Source: Streptomyces sp. NBC_01351 (GTDB lineage Bacteria > Actinomycetota > Actinomycetes > Streptomycetales > Streptomycetaceae). Taken from it: a stretch of DNA of 64,000 nt. A program made the position numbers and the translations under genes. The stretch is from positions 8,065,501 through 8,129,500 of the forward strand of contig NZ_CP108356.1 in the NCBI RefSeq assembly GCF_036237315.1, given 5' to 3'. The notes under the pieces were generated by a model, which ran no database searches, had not been told where the DNA came from, and saw only the letters and a program-made list of their open reading frames with translations. Position 1 is the first letter of the stretch. The number at the start of each line of letters is the position of its first letter. Positions 16,737 through 25,394 of this stretch are shown here, one piece after another.

Positions 16737-16766
16737 TTGACAGAAGTAACCACTTACTTACAACAT
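16737..16766 (+). promoter_or_regulatory. promoter with embedded TetR operator
   Basis: TTGACA (16737-16742) followed after 18 nt by CAACAT gives a plausible plus-strand promoter for the FAD oxidoreductase operon. The perfect inverted repeat AAGTAA-CCAC-TTACTT (16744-16759) fills the spacer, so bound repressor would block it. Confidence 0.65.
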
Positions 16767-16879
16767 CACGGATGATCACTCGGCCACGCCCGCGGAGTGA
16801 TCCGGCTCAGGCCTGCCCTGTCACAGCAGCCGACGACGCGGTGTCTTGAGGCCGAACCCCGAAGAACGAAGGAGAGACC

Positions 16880-18064
16880 ATGACCGAGAACATCGATGTC
16901 GTCGTGATCGGCGGCGGGTACGCCGGTGTCATGGCGGCCAACCGCCTGACGCAGCGCGACGACGTGACCGTGACCCTGATCAACCCGCGCCCGGTCTTCG
17001 TCCCGCGCCTGCGCCTGCATCAGCTGGTGGGCGGATCTCACGACGCGGTTGTCGACTACAGAGAGATCCTCGCCGACGGCATCCGGCTGGTCGTCGACAA
17101 CGTGACCCGGATCGACGCGGCAGGGCGCGGGATCGAGCTGGCGAGCGGCGGCACGGTCGGCTACGACCACCTGGTCTATGCGGCGGGCAGCGTCGGCGCC
17201 GAACCGCGCGTGCCCGGGGCGGCCGAATTCGCCCACCCAATCGCGACCCTGGAGGCCGCTCAGCGGCTCCGGTCGGTCCTCGACGCCGCGCCCGCGACGG
17301 CCGAGGTGACGGTCGTCGGAGGCGGCCCGACCGGCATCGAGACCGCCGCCGAACTGGGGGAGCAGGGCCGCCGTGTGACCCTGCTCTGCGGAGGCGTACT
17401 CGGCCCCTACCTGCACCCCCGGGCCCGGCGCACGGCTGCCAAGCGCCTCGCCCGGCTCGGGGTGACCGTGCTCGACGGCCCCGACACGAAGGCCACGGCG
17501 GTGACGCAACACGCCGTGCACCTCGCCGACGGCCGCGAGCTGCCGAGCGAGGTCACCATCTGGACCGTCGGATTCGGCGTGCCCGACCTGGCCGCGCGTA
17601 GCGGGCTGAGCACCGACTCGGCCGGTCGCCTGCTCACGGACGAGACGCTGACAAGCGTCGACGACGAGCGAATCGTCGCCGCCGGCGACTCGGCCGCACC
17701 GTCGGACCTGCCGTTCCGGATGAGTGCCTACGCGGCGGGCTGCCTGGGCGCACACGCCGCCGACACGGTGCTCAACCGCATCGCGGGCAAGCGCCCCGCA
17801 CCCATCGACCTGTCGTTCCCCGCCATGTGCATCAGCCTGGGGCGCCACGCCGCCGTCTTCCAGCTCGCGGGCAAGGACGACACCGCGAAGAGGCTCTACG
17901 TCAGCGGCAGCGCGGGCGCGAAGCTCAAGGAGATTTCCTGCCGGTTCAGCGTCAAGCACCTCATGAAGGAGGCGAGCAAGCCCGGTTCGCACACCTGGCC
18001 CAAGGGCGACCACCGTCGGCAGCTGCTGCAGGCGAAGCCCGGCACAGCGTCGACCACCGCGTAG
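16880..18064 (+). CDS. NAD(P)/FAD-dependent oxidoreductase (NDH-2-like)
   Basis: 394 aa. FAD-binding GGGYAG (about 11-16), NAD(P)-binding GGGPTG (about 147-152) and a C-terminal FAD-contact segment with AAGDSA. This arrangement is that of type II NADH dehydrogenases and related membrane-associated flavoproteins. There is no membrane segment. Good site GGAGAG before ATG. It is first in an operon with a membrane protein and a second, related oxidoreductase, and diverges from the TetR gene. Confidence 0.9.
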   Translation: MTENIDVVVIGGGYAGVMAANRLTQRDDVTVTLINPRPVFVPRLRLHQLVGGSHDAVVDYREILADGIRLVVDNVTRIDAAGRGIELASGGTVGYDHLVYAAGSVGAEPRVPGAAEFAHPIATLEAAQRLRSVLDAAPATAEVTVVGGGPTGIETAAELGEQGRRVTLLCGGVLGPYLHPRARRTAAKRLARLGVTVLDGPDTKATAVTQHAVHLADGRELPSEVTIWTVGFGVPDLAARSGLSTDSAGRLLTDETLTSVDDERIVAAGDSAAPSDLPFRMSAYAAGCLGAHAADTVLNRIAGKRPAPIDLSFPAMCISLGRHAAVFQLAGKDDTAKRLYVSGSAGAKLKEISCRFSVKHLMKEASKPGSHTWPKGDHRRQLLQAKPGTASTTA

Positions 18065-18278
18065 CGGGCGGCCTGACCAGAGTTCGAACAGGGGGACCGA
18101 GGCCGACCGCGTCGAGGACGCCCACATCACCGGCCGCTACTTCGTCCGCGACCCCGAGAGGCCGACACACGGTCACCTCCGAAACCCCGTTCACCCTGCG
18201 ATGAACACGCCGGATGCCCACCGGCTCAGCCCCCCCACCACCACCAAAAGACGTGAACACTCCACCCGAGGAAGAGGC

Positions 18279-19370
18279 ATGGACACTCCAGCCCCACGCG
18301 CAGCCGACATACAGCCGTCGTCCTGGCCGAAGGTGGCCAGGGCAGTCGTCCTGCTCACGGCACTCGTCAGTGTGCTGCTCACCGCCTTCGCCTGGCCGTC
18401 GGTGCGGTCGTACGTTCACGATGTGCCGATCGCCGTCGCCGGGCCGCCCGCCGCGGCCCGGCAGGTCAGCGCCACGCTGGGCCGGCGTCTGCCGGACGGC
18501 TTCGCGATCACCGAGGTCGCCGACACCGCGGCCGCCGAACGGTTGATACGCGACCGGGAGGTGTACGGGGCGATCGACGTCAGCTCCGGCACCCCGCAGG
18601 TCATCACTGCTTCGGCCGCCGGCGCGGCGGTCGCCCAGACCCTGCAGAGCGTCGCGGCGGGGCTCGGCCAGGCGCAGCCGCAGGGCGCCGGCACGACGTC
18701 CCCCGTCCGTGACCTCGTCGCCCTGCCGGCCGACGACCCGCGCGGCGTCGGCCTGGCCGCCGGAGCCCTGCCCCTGGTCATGGGCGGTCTGCTCGCAGCG
18801 CTGGTACTGACCAGACTCGTTCGCGGCGCTGCACGCCGGGTCACGGGAGCGCTCGCCTTCGCGATCACCGGCGGCCTGGCCCTGGCGGCGATCCTGCAGT
18901 TCTGGCTCGGCTCGCTGGGCGGCTCCTACTTCGCCAACTCCGGCGCCATCGCCCTGACCATCGCGGCAATCGCCCTGAGCATCCTCGGGCTGGAGGCACT
19001 GCTGGGGTACGCGGGCTTCGGTCTCGGCGGCGCCGCCATGATGCTCATCGGCAATCCCCTGTCAGGCACCTCGACCGCCCCCGAGATGCTGCCCGGCTGG
19101 TCCGGTGCGCTCGGCCAGTTGCTGCCGCCAGGGGCGGGTGGTCAGTTGCTGCGCTCCACGGCGTTCTTCGACGGCCACGGCGCCGCCGACTCCGTCCTCG
19201 TCCTGGCGACCTGGCTCGTACTCGGTGGGGCGCTGTGTCTCGCCGGCGGCCTGCGCGCCCGCCGCGGCGCCACCCTCACGCCCGCCGCCTCGTCATCGTC
19301 ATCGTCACTCCAGCTTCCCCTGCCTCGTATCACCGACCGCTCGAGCACAGCCGACAGGAGCACCTCATGA
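18279..19370 (+). CDS. ABC-2-like multi-pass membrane protein
   Basis: 363 aa. One N-terminal helix (about 25-45), an extracellular loop of about 150 residues, then five or so helices (for example LAAGALPLVMGGLLAALVL, ALAFAITGGLALAAILQFWLG, ALTIAAIALSILGLEALLGYAGFGLGG). This layout matches ABC-2 transporter or YhgE/Pip-like proteins; no ATPase partner is nearby. ATG 18279 has GAGGAAGAGG upstream; an ATG at 18201 is less likely. The stop overlaps the next ATG. Confidence 0.8.
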   Translation: MDTPAPRAADIQPSSWPKVARAVVLLTALVSVLLTAFAWPSVRSYVHDVPIAVAGPPAAARQVSATLGRRLPDGFAITEVADTAAAERLIRDREVYGAIDVSSGTPQVITASAAGAAVAQTLQSVAAGLGQAQPQGAGTTSPVRDLVALPADDPRGVGLAAGALPLVMGGLLAALVLTRLVRGAARRVTGALAFAITGGLALAAILQFWLGSLGGSYFANSGAIALTIAAIALSILGLEALLGYAGFGLGGAAMMLIGNPLSGTSTAPEMLPGWSGALGQLLPPGAGGQLLRSTAFFDGHGAADSVLVLATWLVLGGALCLAGGLRARRGATLTPAASSSSSSLQLPLPRITDRSSTADRSTS

Positions 19371-20558
19371 AGCACCGCATCGTCGTCCTCGGCGCCGGCT
19401 ATGCCGGGGCGTACGTGGCCGGGACGCTGGCCCGCCGACTGTCCCCGGCGGACACCGAGGTCACCGTGGTCAACGCCGAGCCGGACTTCGTCCAGCGGCT
19501 GATGCTGCACCAGCTCGCGGTCGGCCAGGAGATCGAGGCTCCGCAGCTCGCCGACGTCTTCGCGGGCACGGGGGTACGGCTGCGCGTGGCCCGTGTCACC
19601 GCCGTCGACCCCGAGCGCCAGGTCGTCGCCGTGGCCGACACCGACGGTGGCGGCGAGCTCGGCTACGACACGCTCCTCTACGCGCTCGGCAGCCACGGTG
19701 ACACTCGCGGCGTTCCCGGTTGTCGCCGAGCACGCCTTCGACGTCGCCGCCCGGCCCTCCGCGCTGCGCCTGCGCGAGCGCCTGGACAGCCTGCGGGAGG
19801 GCGGGAGTGTGGTGGTCGTCGGCGACGGGTTGACCGGCATCGAGACCGCCACCGAGATCGCTGAATCCCGGCCCGGCCTGTCGGTGGCGCTGGTCGCCCG
19901 CGGCGAGTTGGGCGCCCGGCTCTCCGCCGGAGCCCGCAGCCACTTGCGCGAGGCCTGCGACCGGCTGGGCATCACCGTCCTGGAGCACGCCGAGGTCGAA
20001 GCCGTCGAAGCGGCGCGGGTGCTGTGCGCCGACGGTGCCGCGCCGGCGTCCGACGCGACCGTGTGGACGGCCGGGTTCACCGTCGCCCCCATCGCCGCCG
20101 CGGGCGGGTTGGAGGTCACCGAGCACGGTCGGATCGTCGTCGATCGCACCATGCGGTCGGTCTCGCACCCGAACGTCTACGCCGTCGGCGACAGCGCCCA
20201 TGCCATCGGCGACAACGGCCGGCCGATGCCGATGTCCTGCGCTTCGGCCGGTTACACCGGACGCCAGGCCACGGAGGCGATCGTGGGACGCCTGACCGGC
20301 CGCAAGATCGGACACGTCAAGCTGGGGTACCCGGGCAACCACATCAGCCTCGGGAGGCAGGACGGGATCCTGCAGATGGTCGACAACGAAGCGCGGGCAA
20401 AGCCGAAGTACATGGGCGGCCGGAAGGCCGCACGGATCAAGGCGGGCATCCTCAAGATCTCGCTGTGGGCCACCGTGCACCCGACCTTCCACATGCCCAA
20501 GCGCAAGCACCGCCTGGCCGCCGCGCCGGATGCGTCCGCCGAGAAGGCGGTCTCGTAG
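19367..20558 (+). pseudogene. second NAD(P)/FAD oxidoreductase, frameshifted
   Basis: ATG 19367 (overlapping the previous stop, site ACAGGAG) encodes MKHRIVVLGAGYAGAYVAGTLARRL... with the FAD motif. The frame is lost after ...GDTRGVPG. The remainder (VAEHAFDVAARPSALRLRERL..., GDGLTGIE, TVWTAGF, YAVGDSAHAIG) continues in the next frame to 20558. One extra T in cggttgtcgcc near 19720 explains the shift. Without it the protein would be about 396 aa and parallel to the first oxidoreductase. Recent mutation or sequencing error. Confidence 0.85.
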
Positions 20559-20617
20559 CCATCCTGGGGTGATCCGCGCAGACGGCACCGCCGCTGATCG
20601 CTTCGACCCCAGTCGGT

Positions 20618-20647
20618 GCGAGGCCGGCCGGAACCGGCTGGCCTCGC
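20618..20647. terminator. bidirectional hairpin terminator
   Basis: 14-bp stem (one G.U-type mismatch) with a 2-nt loop (arms 20618-20631 and 20634-20647) between converging genes. Confidence 0.65.
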
Positions 20648-20666
20648 CGGCGTACCGGCCGCCGGC

Positions 20667-21164
20667 TCACCGGGTGGGGTGCGGATGCTCCGCCGCCTCC
20701 TTGACGTTCCCCAGCGTCGTGAGGATGGCCTCGCGCTGCTTCTTGGGGAGGTTCAGCACCATGTACATCGCCTTCAACGGCAGTGCGCCCTTGGCGGGCT
20801 CCTCCACCCGCATGTGGTGGGAGAGGCGGGTGCCGCCGTCCTCGGGCTCCAGGTGGTAGTCCCAGTACGCGCGGCCACCGGCCCCGCGGTTCTCCTCCTT
20901 CATCGGAGGGAACGAGACCCACGCGAAGTCGTGCCCCCGGTCGATCGCCGTCACCTCCGACGGCGCATCGAACCTCGACGGCCCGAACTTCTCGTGCGCC
21001 ATCCAGCGAGTCCCGACTTCCAGCGGACCGTCGAATTCGATCTCCTTGGTGATGCTCTTCGGTCCGGCGAACTCCGTGTGCCGCCGTACGTCCGTCACGA
21101 CCGCCCACACCTCGTCCGGCGAGGCATCCACGTGCACACTCTCCGTGATCTCCGACAGCGTCAT
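20667..21164 (-). CDS. SRPBCC (START-like) family protein
   Basis: 165 aa. Pattern SEITESVHVDASPDEVWAVVTDVRRHTEFAGP at the N-terminus and GGTRLSHHMRVEEP in the middle are typical of the SRPBCC polyketide cyclase or lipid-binding fold, which binds a hydrophobic ligand in a deep cavity. Ligand unknown. GGAGGTG is placed well before ATG 21164. Monocistronic; the terminator at 20618 follows. Confidence 0.85.
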   Translation of the reverse strand: MTLSEITESVHVDASPDEVWAVVTDVRRHTEFAGPKSITKEIEFDGPLEVGTRWMAHEKFGPSRFDAPSEVTAIDRGHDFAWVSFPPMKEENRGAGGRAYWDYHLEPEDGGTRLSHHMRVEEPAKGALPLKAMYMVLNLPKKQREAILTTLGNVKEAAEHPHPTR

Positions 21165-21466
21165 CACGCACCTCCAGTGGGAGCGCCCCACCTACGAGCA
21201 TGCGCGCCCCGGCAGACCACGCCAAGTCGTCCCCAGGAGGCCAGGTCGCAGGCCGGGACTGGTCCGTCGCCTGGCCGGACGGCGGCTGCGGCATGAGCAG
21301 CTGCCCGGCCGCGGGCGTGGTCACGATTGTTCCCCTGGACGAGATTCCGGGCCGGCGCCAAGGTGGGGTCTGCGCTGCTTTCACGCAGCTGACCAGTGGG
21401 ATCCGGTTCCGGCTTCGTCCAGCCCTCGTCACCCGAGCCGCCGTGACCTTGGCCGGCGGCAGCTTC

Positions 21467-21472
21467 TAGGAT
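21467..21472 (+). promoter_or_regulatory. -10 box (TAGGAT) of leaderless promoter
   Basis: TAGGAT ends 7 nt before ATG 21480, with GTGACC 18 nt upstream of it as a -35. No Shine-Dalgarno sequence is present, so a leaderless mRNA is likely. Confidence 0.6.
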
Positions 21473-21479
21473 CCGAGAC

Positions 21480-22217
21480 ATGGCAACGAGACTCGTGCAG
21501 ATCAATATGAAGGCCCAGGACGACTCCGTGCTCGGACGGTTCTGGGCAGAGGCACTCGGTTGGGGTGTCGACAGTGAGGGACCCGGCGTGACCAACCTCG
21601 AACCCCTGGGCTTCGTCTACCCCGACCCCGTGGCCGTCTGCATCGACATCATCGCCCGCCCGGAACCCAAAACGGTGAAGAACCGGGTGCACCTTGATCT
21701 GGCCACCACCTCGACCGCCCAGCAGGCGGAGTTGGTCGCGCGCCTGAAGGGTCTCGGCGCGACGCTCGCCGATGTGGGTCAGGGCGATGTCCCCTGGACG
21801 GTGATGGCCGACCCGGAGGGCAATGAGTTCTGCGTCCTGGAGCCCCGTCCGATCTACCGGGACACCGGGCCGATCGCCGCCGTGGTGGTCGACTGCACCG
21901 ACCCACGGGGGATGGCCCGGTTCTGGGGCGAGGCGATGGACTGGACGCTGCACGAGGTCACCGACGACCACGCGACCATGCGTTCCGCCAAGGACGTGGG
22001 CCCCTACCTGGAGTTCGTCCGCACCCCCGACACGAAGAGCGTGTGGAACCGGGTCCACCTCGACGTCTGTCCCTACCCCGGTGACGACTTGGCAGTAGAG
22101 GAAGCCCGACTGCGCGCTCTGGGCGCCACCGACCCCGGTATCGACCAGTCCGCAATCTCCTGGACGGTTCTGGCCGATCCGGAAGGCAACGAGTTCTGCC
22201 TCCTCAGCCCTCGCTGA
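21480..22217 (+). CDS. VOC/glyoxalase-like protein with two tandem domains
   Basis: 245 aa made of two similar halves (about 1-120 and 130-245), each with the RFW.EAL/M.W entry and the VPWTVMADPEGNEFCVL and ISWTVLADPEGNEFCLL endings typical of the Glyoxalase_6-like VOC fold. A pair of modules can form one metal or ligand site. Substrate unknown. Leaderless start, with a strong terminator downstream. Confidence 0.85.
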   Translation: MATRLVQINMKAQDDSVLGRFWAEALGWGVDSEGPGVTNLEPLGFVYPDPVAVCIDIIARPEPKTVKNRVHLDLATTSTAQQAELVARLKGLGATLADVGQGDVPWTVMADPEGNEFCVLEPRPIYRDTGPIAAVVVDCTDPRGMARFWGEAMDWTLHEVTDDHATMRSAKDVGPYLEFVRTPDTKSVWNRVHLDVCPYPGDDLAVEEARLRALGATDPGIDQSAISWTVLADPEGNEFCLLSPR

Positions 22218-22289
22218 CCTCGAGCAACGGCTAGGGCCGCTTTCGGGTCAGCGGTCCGATGCATGGCCTGTGAGCAGTGCCGGGGCCGC

Positions 22290-22332
22290 ACAGCGCGGGG
22301 TCTCCGCCATCTGGGTGGAGACCCCGCGCTGT
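22290..22332. terminator. strong terminator between converging genes
   Basis: Perfect 16-bp GC-rich stem (arms 22290-22305 and 22317-22332) with an 11-nt loop. Confidence 0.8.
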
Positions 22333-22387
22333 CGTGTCGTCGAGGCCATTCCGATGATTCCGCGCTCCTCCGGGGAAGGCCCCAGCC

Positions 22388-23350
22388 TCACGTACGGCTC
22401 GGCTGGATCAGCTTCCGGCCCGCGGTGCTTCCGCCGTCCACGGTGATCGACGCACCCGTCATGTAGGGGAAGTCGTCGGACGCGAGCCCGAGCACCGCCC
22501 GCGCGATCTCCTCGGCTTCGGCCATCCGTTCGAGACCGTCGACGTTGAGCGGTCCCCACGCCTGCTTGTACTTCGCCCAGTCCGCGTCCGGGATTCCCGG
22601 CGGGCGGACGAAGGGGGTGTCGGTGGTGCCGGGCAGCAGGGCGTTGAGCCTGATTCCCTTGGGTCCGTACGCGAGGGCTGCGGACTTCACTATGCCCTGC
22701 ACCGCCCGCTTGCTCGCGGTGTACGCGGCGCTGTTCGGCCGCGCTTGTTCGGCCGCTGATGACGAGGTGCAGATGATGACGCCGCGCTGCGCCTTGAGCA
22801 TGTGCGGAATCTCGTACTTGATCGCGAGGAACACTCCCCGGGCGTTGGTGGCCTGGACGTCGTCCCACTCCTCGACGCTCATCTCATGGGGCAGTTTGCC
22901 GCCGCCGATGCCGGCGTTGTTGAAGGCGACGTCGATGCCGCCGTAACGGCTCGCGACTCGGTCCACGAAGCCGCGAACCTGGGCGTCCACGCGGACATCG
23001 GCCTCGATGTACGTGGCTTCGCCGCCCGCGTCCCGGATCTCGCGTTCCACCTGGCGCCCCAACTCGGCTCGTCTGCCACAGAATCCGACATGGGCGCCCT
23101 CAAGGGCGAACGCCTTCGCCGCCGCCCTGCCTATGCCGGATGTGCCACCCGTGATGAGCACGGACTTTCCCTGGAAGCGGCCGGCCTTGGTACGGGACCT
23201 CGACTGGGCGCCGGTCGCGTGGGCGGTGGTGCCGAAGGCCACGCTCCCCAGCCCCAGAGCGGCCGCACCACCGAGGAGGGACCGTCGCCCCATGGCTGTG
23301 GACTCTGCGTCCGCGTTGGCACTCGTGGCCGTATGCGCATTGGTATCCAT
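22388..23350 (-). CDS. Tat-exported short-chain dehydrogenase/reductase
   Basis: 320 aa. The N-terminus has a twin-arginine motif GRRSLLGG followed by a hydrophobic stretch and an Ala-x-Ala-like cut (AHATGA), so a folded enzyme would be exported. Mature SDR motifs: TGGTSGIG cofactor loop, NNAG, catalytic Ser (TSSSA) and YTASK, and the PG motif. Cofactor NAD(P); substrate unknown. ATG 23350 with GAGGGTGAGGGG upstream. Export of a cofactor-dependent enzyme is unusual but known in this group. Confidence 0.88.
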   Translation of the reverse strand: MDTNAHTATSANADAESTAMGRRSLLGGAAALGLGSVAFGTTAHATGAQSRSRTKAGRFQGKSVLITGGTSGIGRAAAKAFALEGAHVGFCGRRAELGRQVEREIRDAGGEATYIEADVRVDAQVRGFVDRVASRYGGIDVAFNNAGIGGGKLPHEMSVEEWDDVQATNARGVFLAIKYEIPHMLKAQRGVIICTSSSAAEQARPNSAAYTASKRAVQGIVKSAALAYGPKGIRLNALLPGTTDTPFVRPPGIPDADWAKYKQAWGPLNVDGLERMAEAEEIARAVLGLASDDFPYMTGASITVDGGSTAGRKLIQPSRT

Positions 23351-23481
23351 GCCCCTCACCCTCGCCGCCCGACCCGGGTTCCCGACTCCCTCCACGGGCC
23401 GGACATCGTGGCCGGTGGGAGGAGGTGGCCTCCTCCCATGGCAGGACCCGGCGCGCACGGGCGTCCGCCTATCGTGGGGGT

Positions 23482-24675
23482 GTGAACAGAGCTTGGATCG
23501 AGCCCGCGTTCGACAGAAGATTCGCCGGCCTGCGGATCCTGGCGCTTGCCGGCGTCATGGTGGGCTATCTCCTGCTGCTGCAGCGGCCGTCCGGGGCACG
23601 GGACTGGGGCCTCGCCGCGGCCGGGCTCGTGCTGTGCCTGGCCGCGGGGAAATGGGTGTTCGGCGCGCTCCTGGCGCAGTCGGTCCTGCTCGTGGCCGCA
23701 CACACGCTGGGCGCGAGCATCGTTCCTTCGTTGAAGGTACTGGCCGCCGTTACTCTCTTCGAGCTGGCGGTACAGCAGTCCGGACGCCGCCTCGCAGCCG
23801 GGGCGACGGGACTGGCACTTGCCGTCGCCGTGAACCGCTTCGAAGACCTGCCCGGCGAACTCCTGCCGGTGCTCTACAAGATGGGTATCGTCGCAGGCCT
23901 GCCGCTGCTCCTGGGCGCGTACGTACGCGTGACCCGCGACGCCGCGGTGCATGCCCGTCGACATGCGGAACAGCAGCAACTCCGTGCCGAACAACAGCTG
24001 CTGGCCGCCCGCGCGGCGGAGCGCACCACCATCGCGCGCGAATTGCACGACCTCGTGGCCCACCACGTCTCCTCCATGGTCCTGCGCGTCGGTGTTGCCC
24101 GGCATGTCACCGCAGCCACCGGCACCACCGACCCGCGGATCACCGAGGTCCTCGACGACCTGCACTCCAGCGCCGGCGCGGCACTGACCGATCTGCGGCG
24201 CCTGGTCGCCGTACTGCGAGCCCCGGACCGGACAGGTCCCGCCACCGGCTCCCTGGTCGAGCCCGGAGCTCTGCCGGCCGCTTTGGAGTCGGTGGTGGAA
24301 CACAGCCGCCAGACCGGCCTGACCGTCACCGCTTCCGTGGATCCCCGCGTCGCGTGGCTCGACGCGGTACGTGGCCTCGCGGTCCTCCGCCTGGCCCAAG
24401 AGGGCCTGGCCAACGCGGCCAAACACGGCGGGTCCGGCGCACACGCCGAGCTGGCCGTGCGGGTGGCCGATGACGCCGTTCACGTGACGATCCACGACGA
24501 CGGCGCCGGAAGGGGCCGGCCACCGGCCTCCGGCCCTTCCGGACACGGCTTGATCGGCATGCGTGAACGCGTGGACCTGCTCGGCGGCCGACTGGACGCG
24601 GGCCCCGCCGCTCAGGGCTGGCGGCTCACGGCCGAACTTCCCGCCTTCGCACCCGACATGGAGCCCCAGCTGTGA
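23482..24675 (+). CDS. sensor histidine kinase, NarL type
   Basis: 397 aa. Five or so N-terminal membrane helices (about 17-150), a short coiled segment, then the HisKA_3 dimerisation box with phospho-acceptor His189 in TIARELHDLVAHH, and an HATPase with N-box LAQEGLANAAKHGG (about 305-317), HDDGAG and GHGLIGMRER. GTG 23482 is preceded by TATCGT 6 nt upstream. Its stop overlaps the regulator start by 4 nt. Signal unknown. Confidence 0.92.
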   Translation: MNRAWIEPAFDRRFAGLRILALAGVMVGYLLLLQRPSGARDWGLAAAGLVLCLAAGKWVFGALLAQSVLLVAAHTLGASIVPSLKVLAAVTLFELAVQQSGRRLAAGATGLALAVAVNRFEDLPGELLPVLYKMGIVAGLPLLLGAYVRVTRDAAVHARRHAEQQQLRAEQQLLAARAAERTTIARELHDLVAHHVSSMVLRVGVARHVTAATGTTDPRITEVLDDLHSSAGAALTDLRRLVAVLRAPDRTGPATGSLVEPGALPAALESVVEHSRQTGLTVTASVDPRVAWLDAVRGLAVLRLAQEGLANAAKHGGSGAHAELAVRVADDAVHVTIHDDGAGRGRPPASGPSGHGLIGMRERVDLLGGRLDAGPAAQGWRLTAELPAFAPDMEPQL

Positions 24676-25325
24676 TCCGCATCCTCGTCGTCGACGACCA
24701 GCAGCTCGTCCGTATGGGACTGCGCATGCTCTTCGAGCAGGCGCAGGACATCGAGATCCTGGGCGAGGCGGACAACGGCGCGGAGGCGGTACGACTGGCG
24801 GAACACCTGACTCCCGACGTCGTCCTCATGGACTTGAGAATGCCCGGCATGGACGGCATCACGGCCACCCGCCGCATCCTGACCGCACGCCCTGCCACCC
24901 GGGTCGTCGCCCTCACCACGTTCGACGACGACGACCATCTGTATCCGGTGCTCGCGGCCGGAGCCTGCGGCTTCCTCGTCAAGGACACCCCACCTGCCGA
25001 ACTCGTGGAGGCCGTGCGCCGGGCCGCCAACGGAGAGGCCCCCTTCAGCCGGGACGTCCTCGACCGCCTGGTCGCCCAGGCTCTCCACACCCGTTCCTCC
25101 TCGGACACTCCTACGGACATCCCGGTGCCTGCCATCACCCCGCGCGAGCGAGAGGTGCTCGGACTGCTCGGCGTGGGCCTGTCCAACAAGGAGATCGCCG
25201 ACCGGCTGCATCTCGGGGTCACCACGGTGAAGACGCACGTGGCCAGCCTGATGGCGAAGACGGGCCGGGACAACCGGATCCGTCTCGCTGTTCTCGCCGT
25301 CCTCACCGGCATCACGCCGAACTGA
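24672..25325 (+). CDS. LuxR-family response regulator
   Basis: 217 aa. Receiver domain with Asp8/Asp9, phosphoacceptor Asp54 in VLMDLRMPGMDG, conserved Thr and Lys (ALTTF, LVKDT). C-terminal NarL/LuxR HTH (TPREREVLGLLGVGLSNKEIADRLHLGVTTVKTH). GTG overlaps the kinase stop (GTGA), so the pair is coupled and cognate. The ISL3 element inserted about 60 bp after its stop. Confidence 0.94.
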   Translation: MIRILVVDDQQLVRMGLRMLFEQAQDIEILGEADNGAEAVRLAEHLTPDVVLMDLRMPGMDGITATRRILTARPATRVVALTTFDDDDHLYPVLAAGACGFLVKDTPPAELVEAVRRAANGEAPFSRDVLDRLVAQALHTRSSSDTPTDIPVPAITPREREVLGLLGVGLSNKEIADRLHLGVTTVKTHVASLMAKTGRDNRIRLAVLAVLTGITPN

Positions 25326-25394
25326 GCCGCCTCTGCTCCGAGGGCGCCACGCCGAGACGGGCGCAGCCGGCCGGCCTGGGACTGTAAATCGTTC

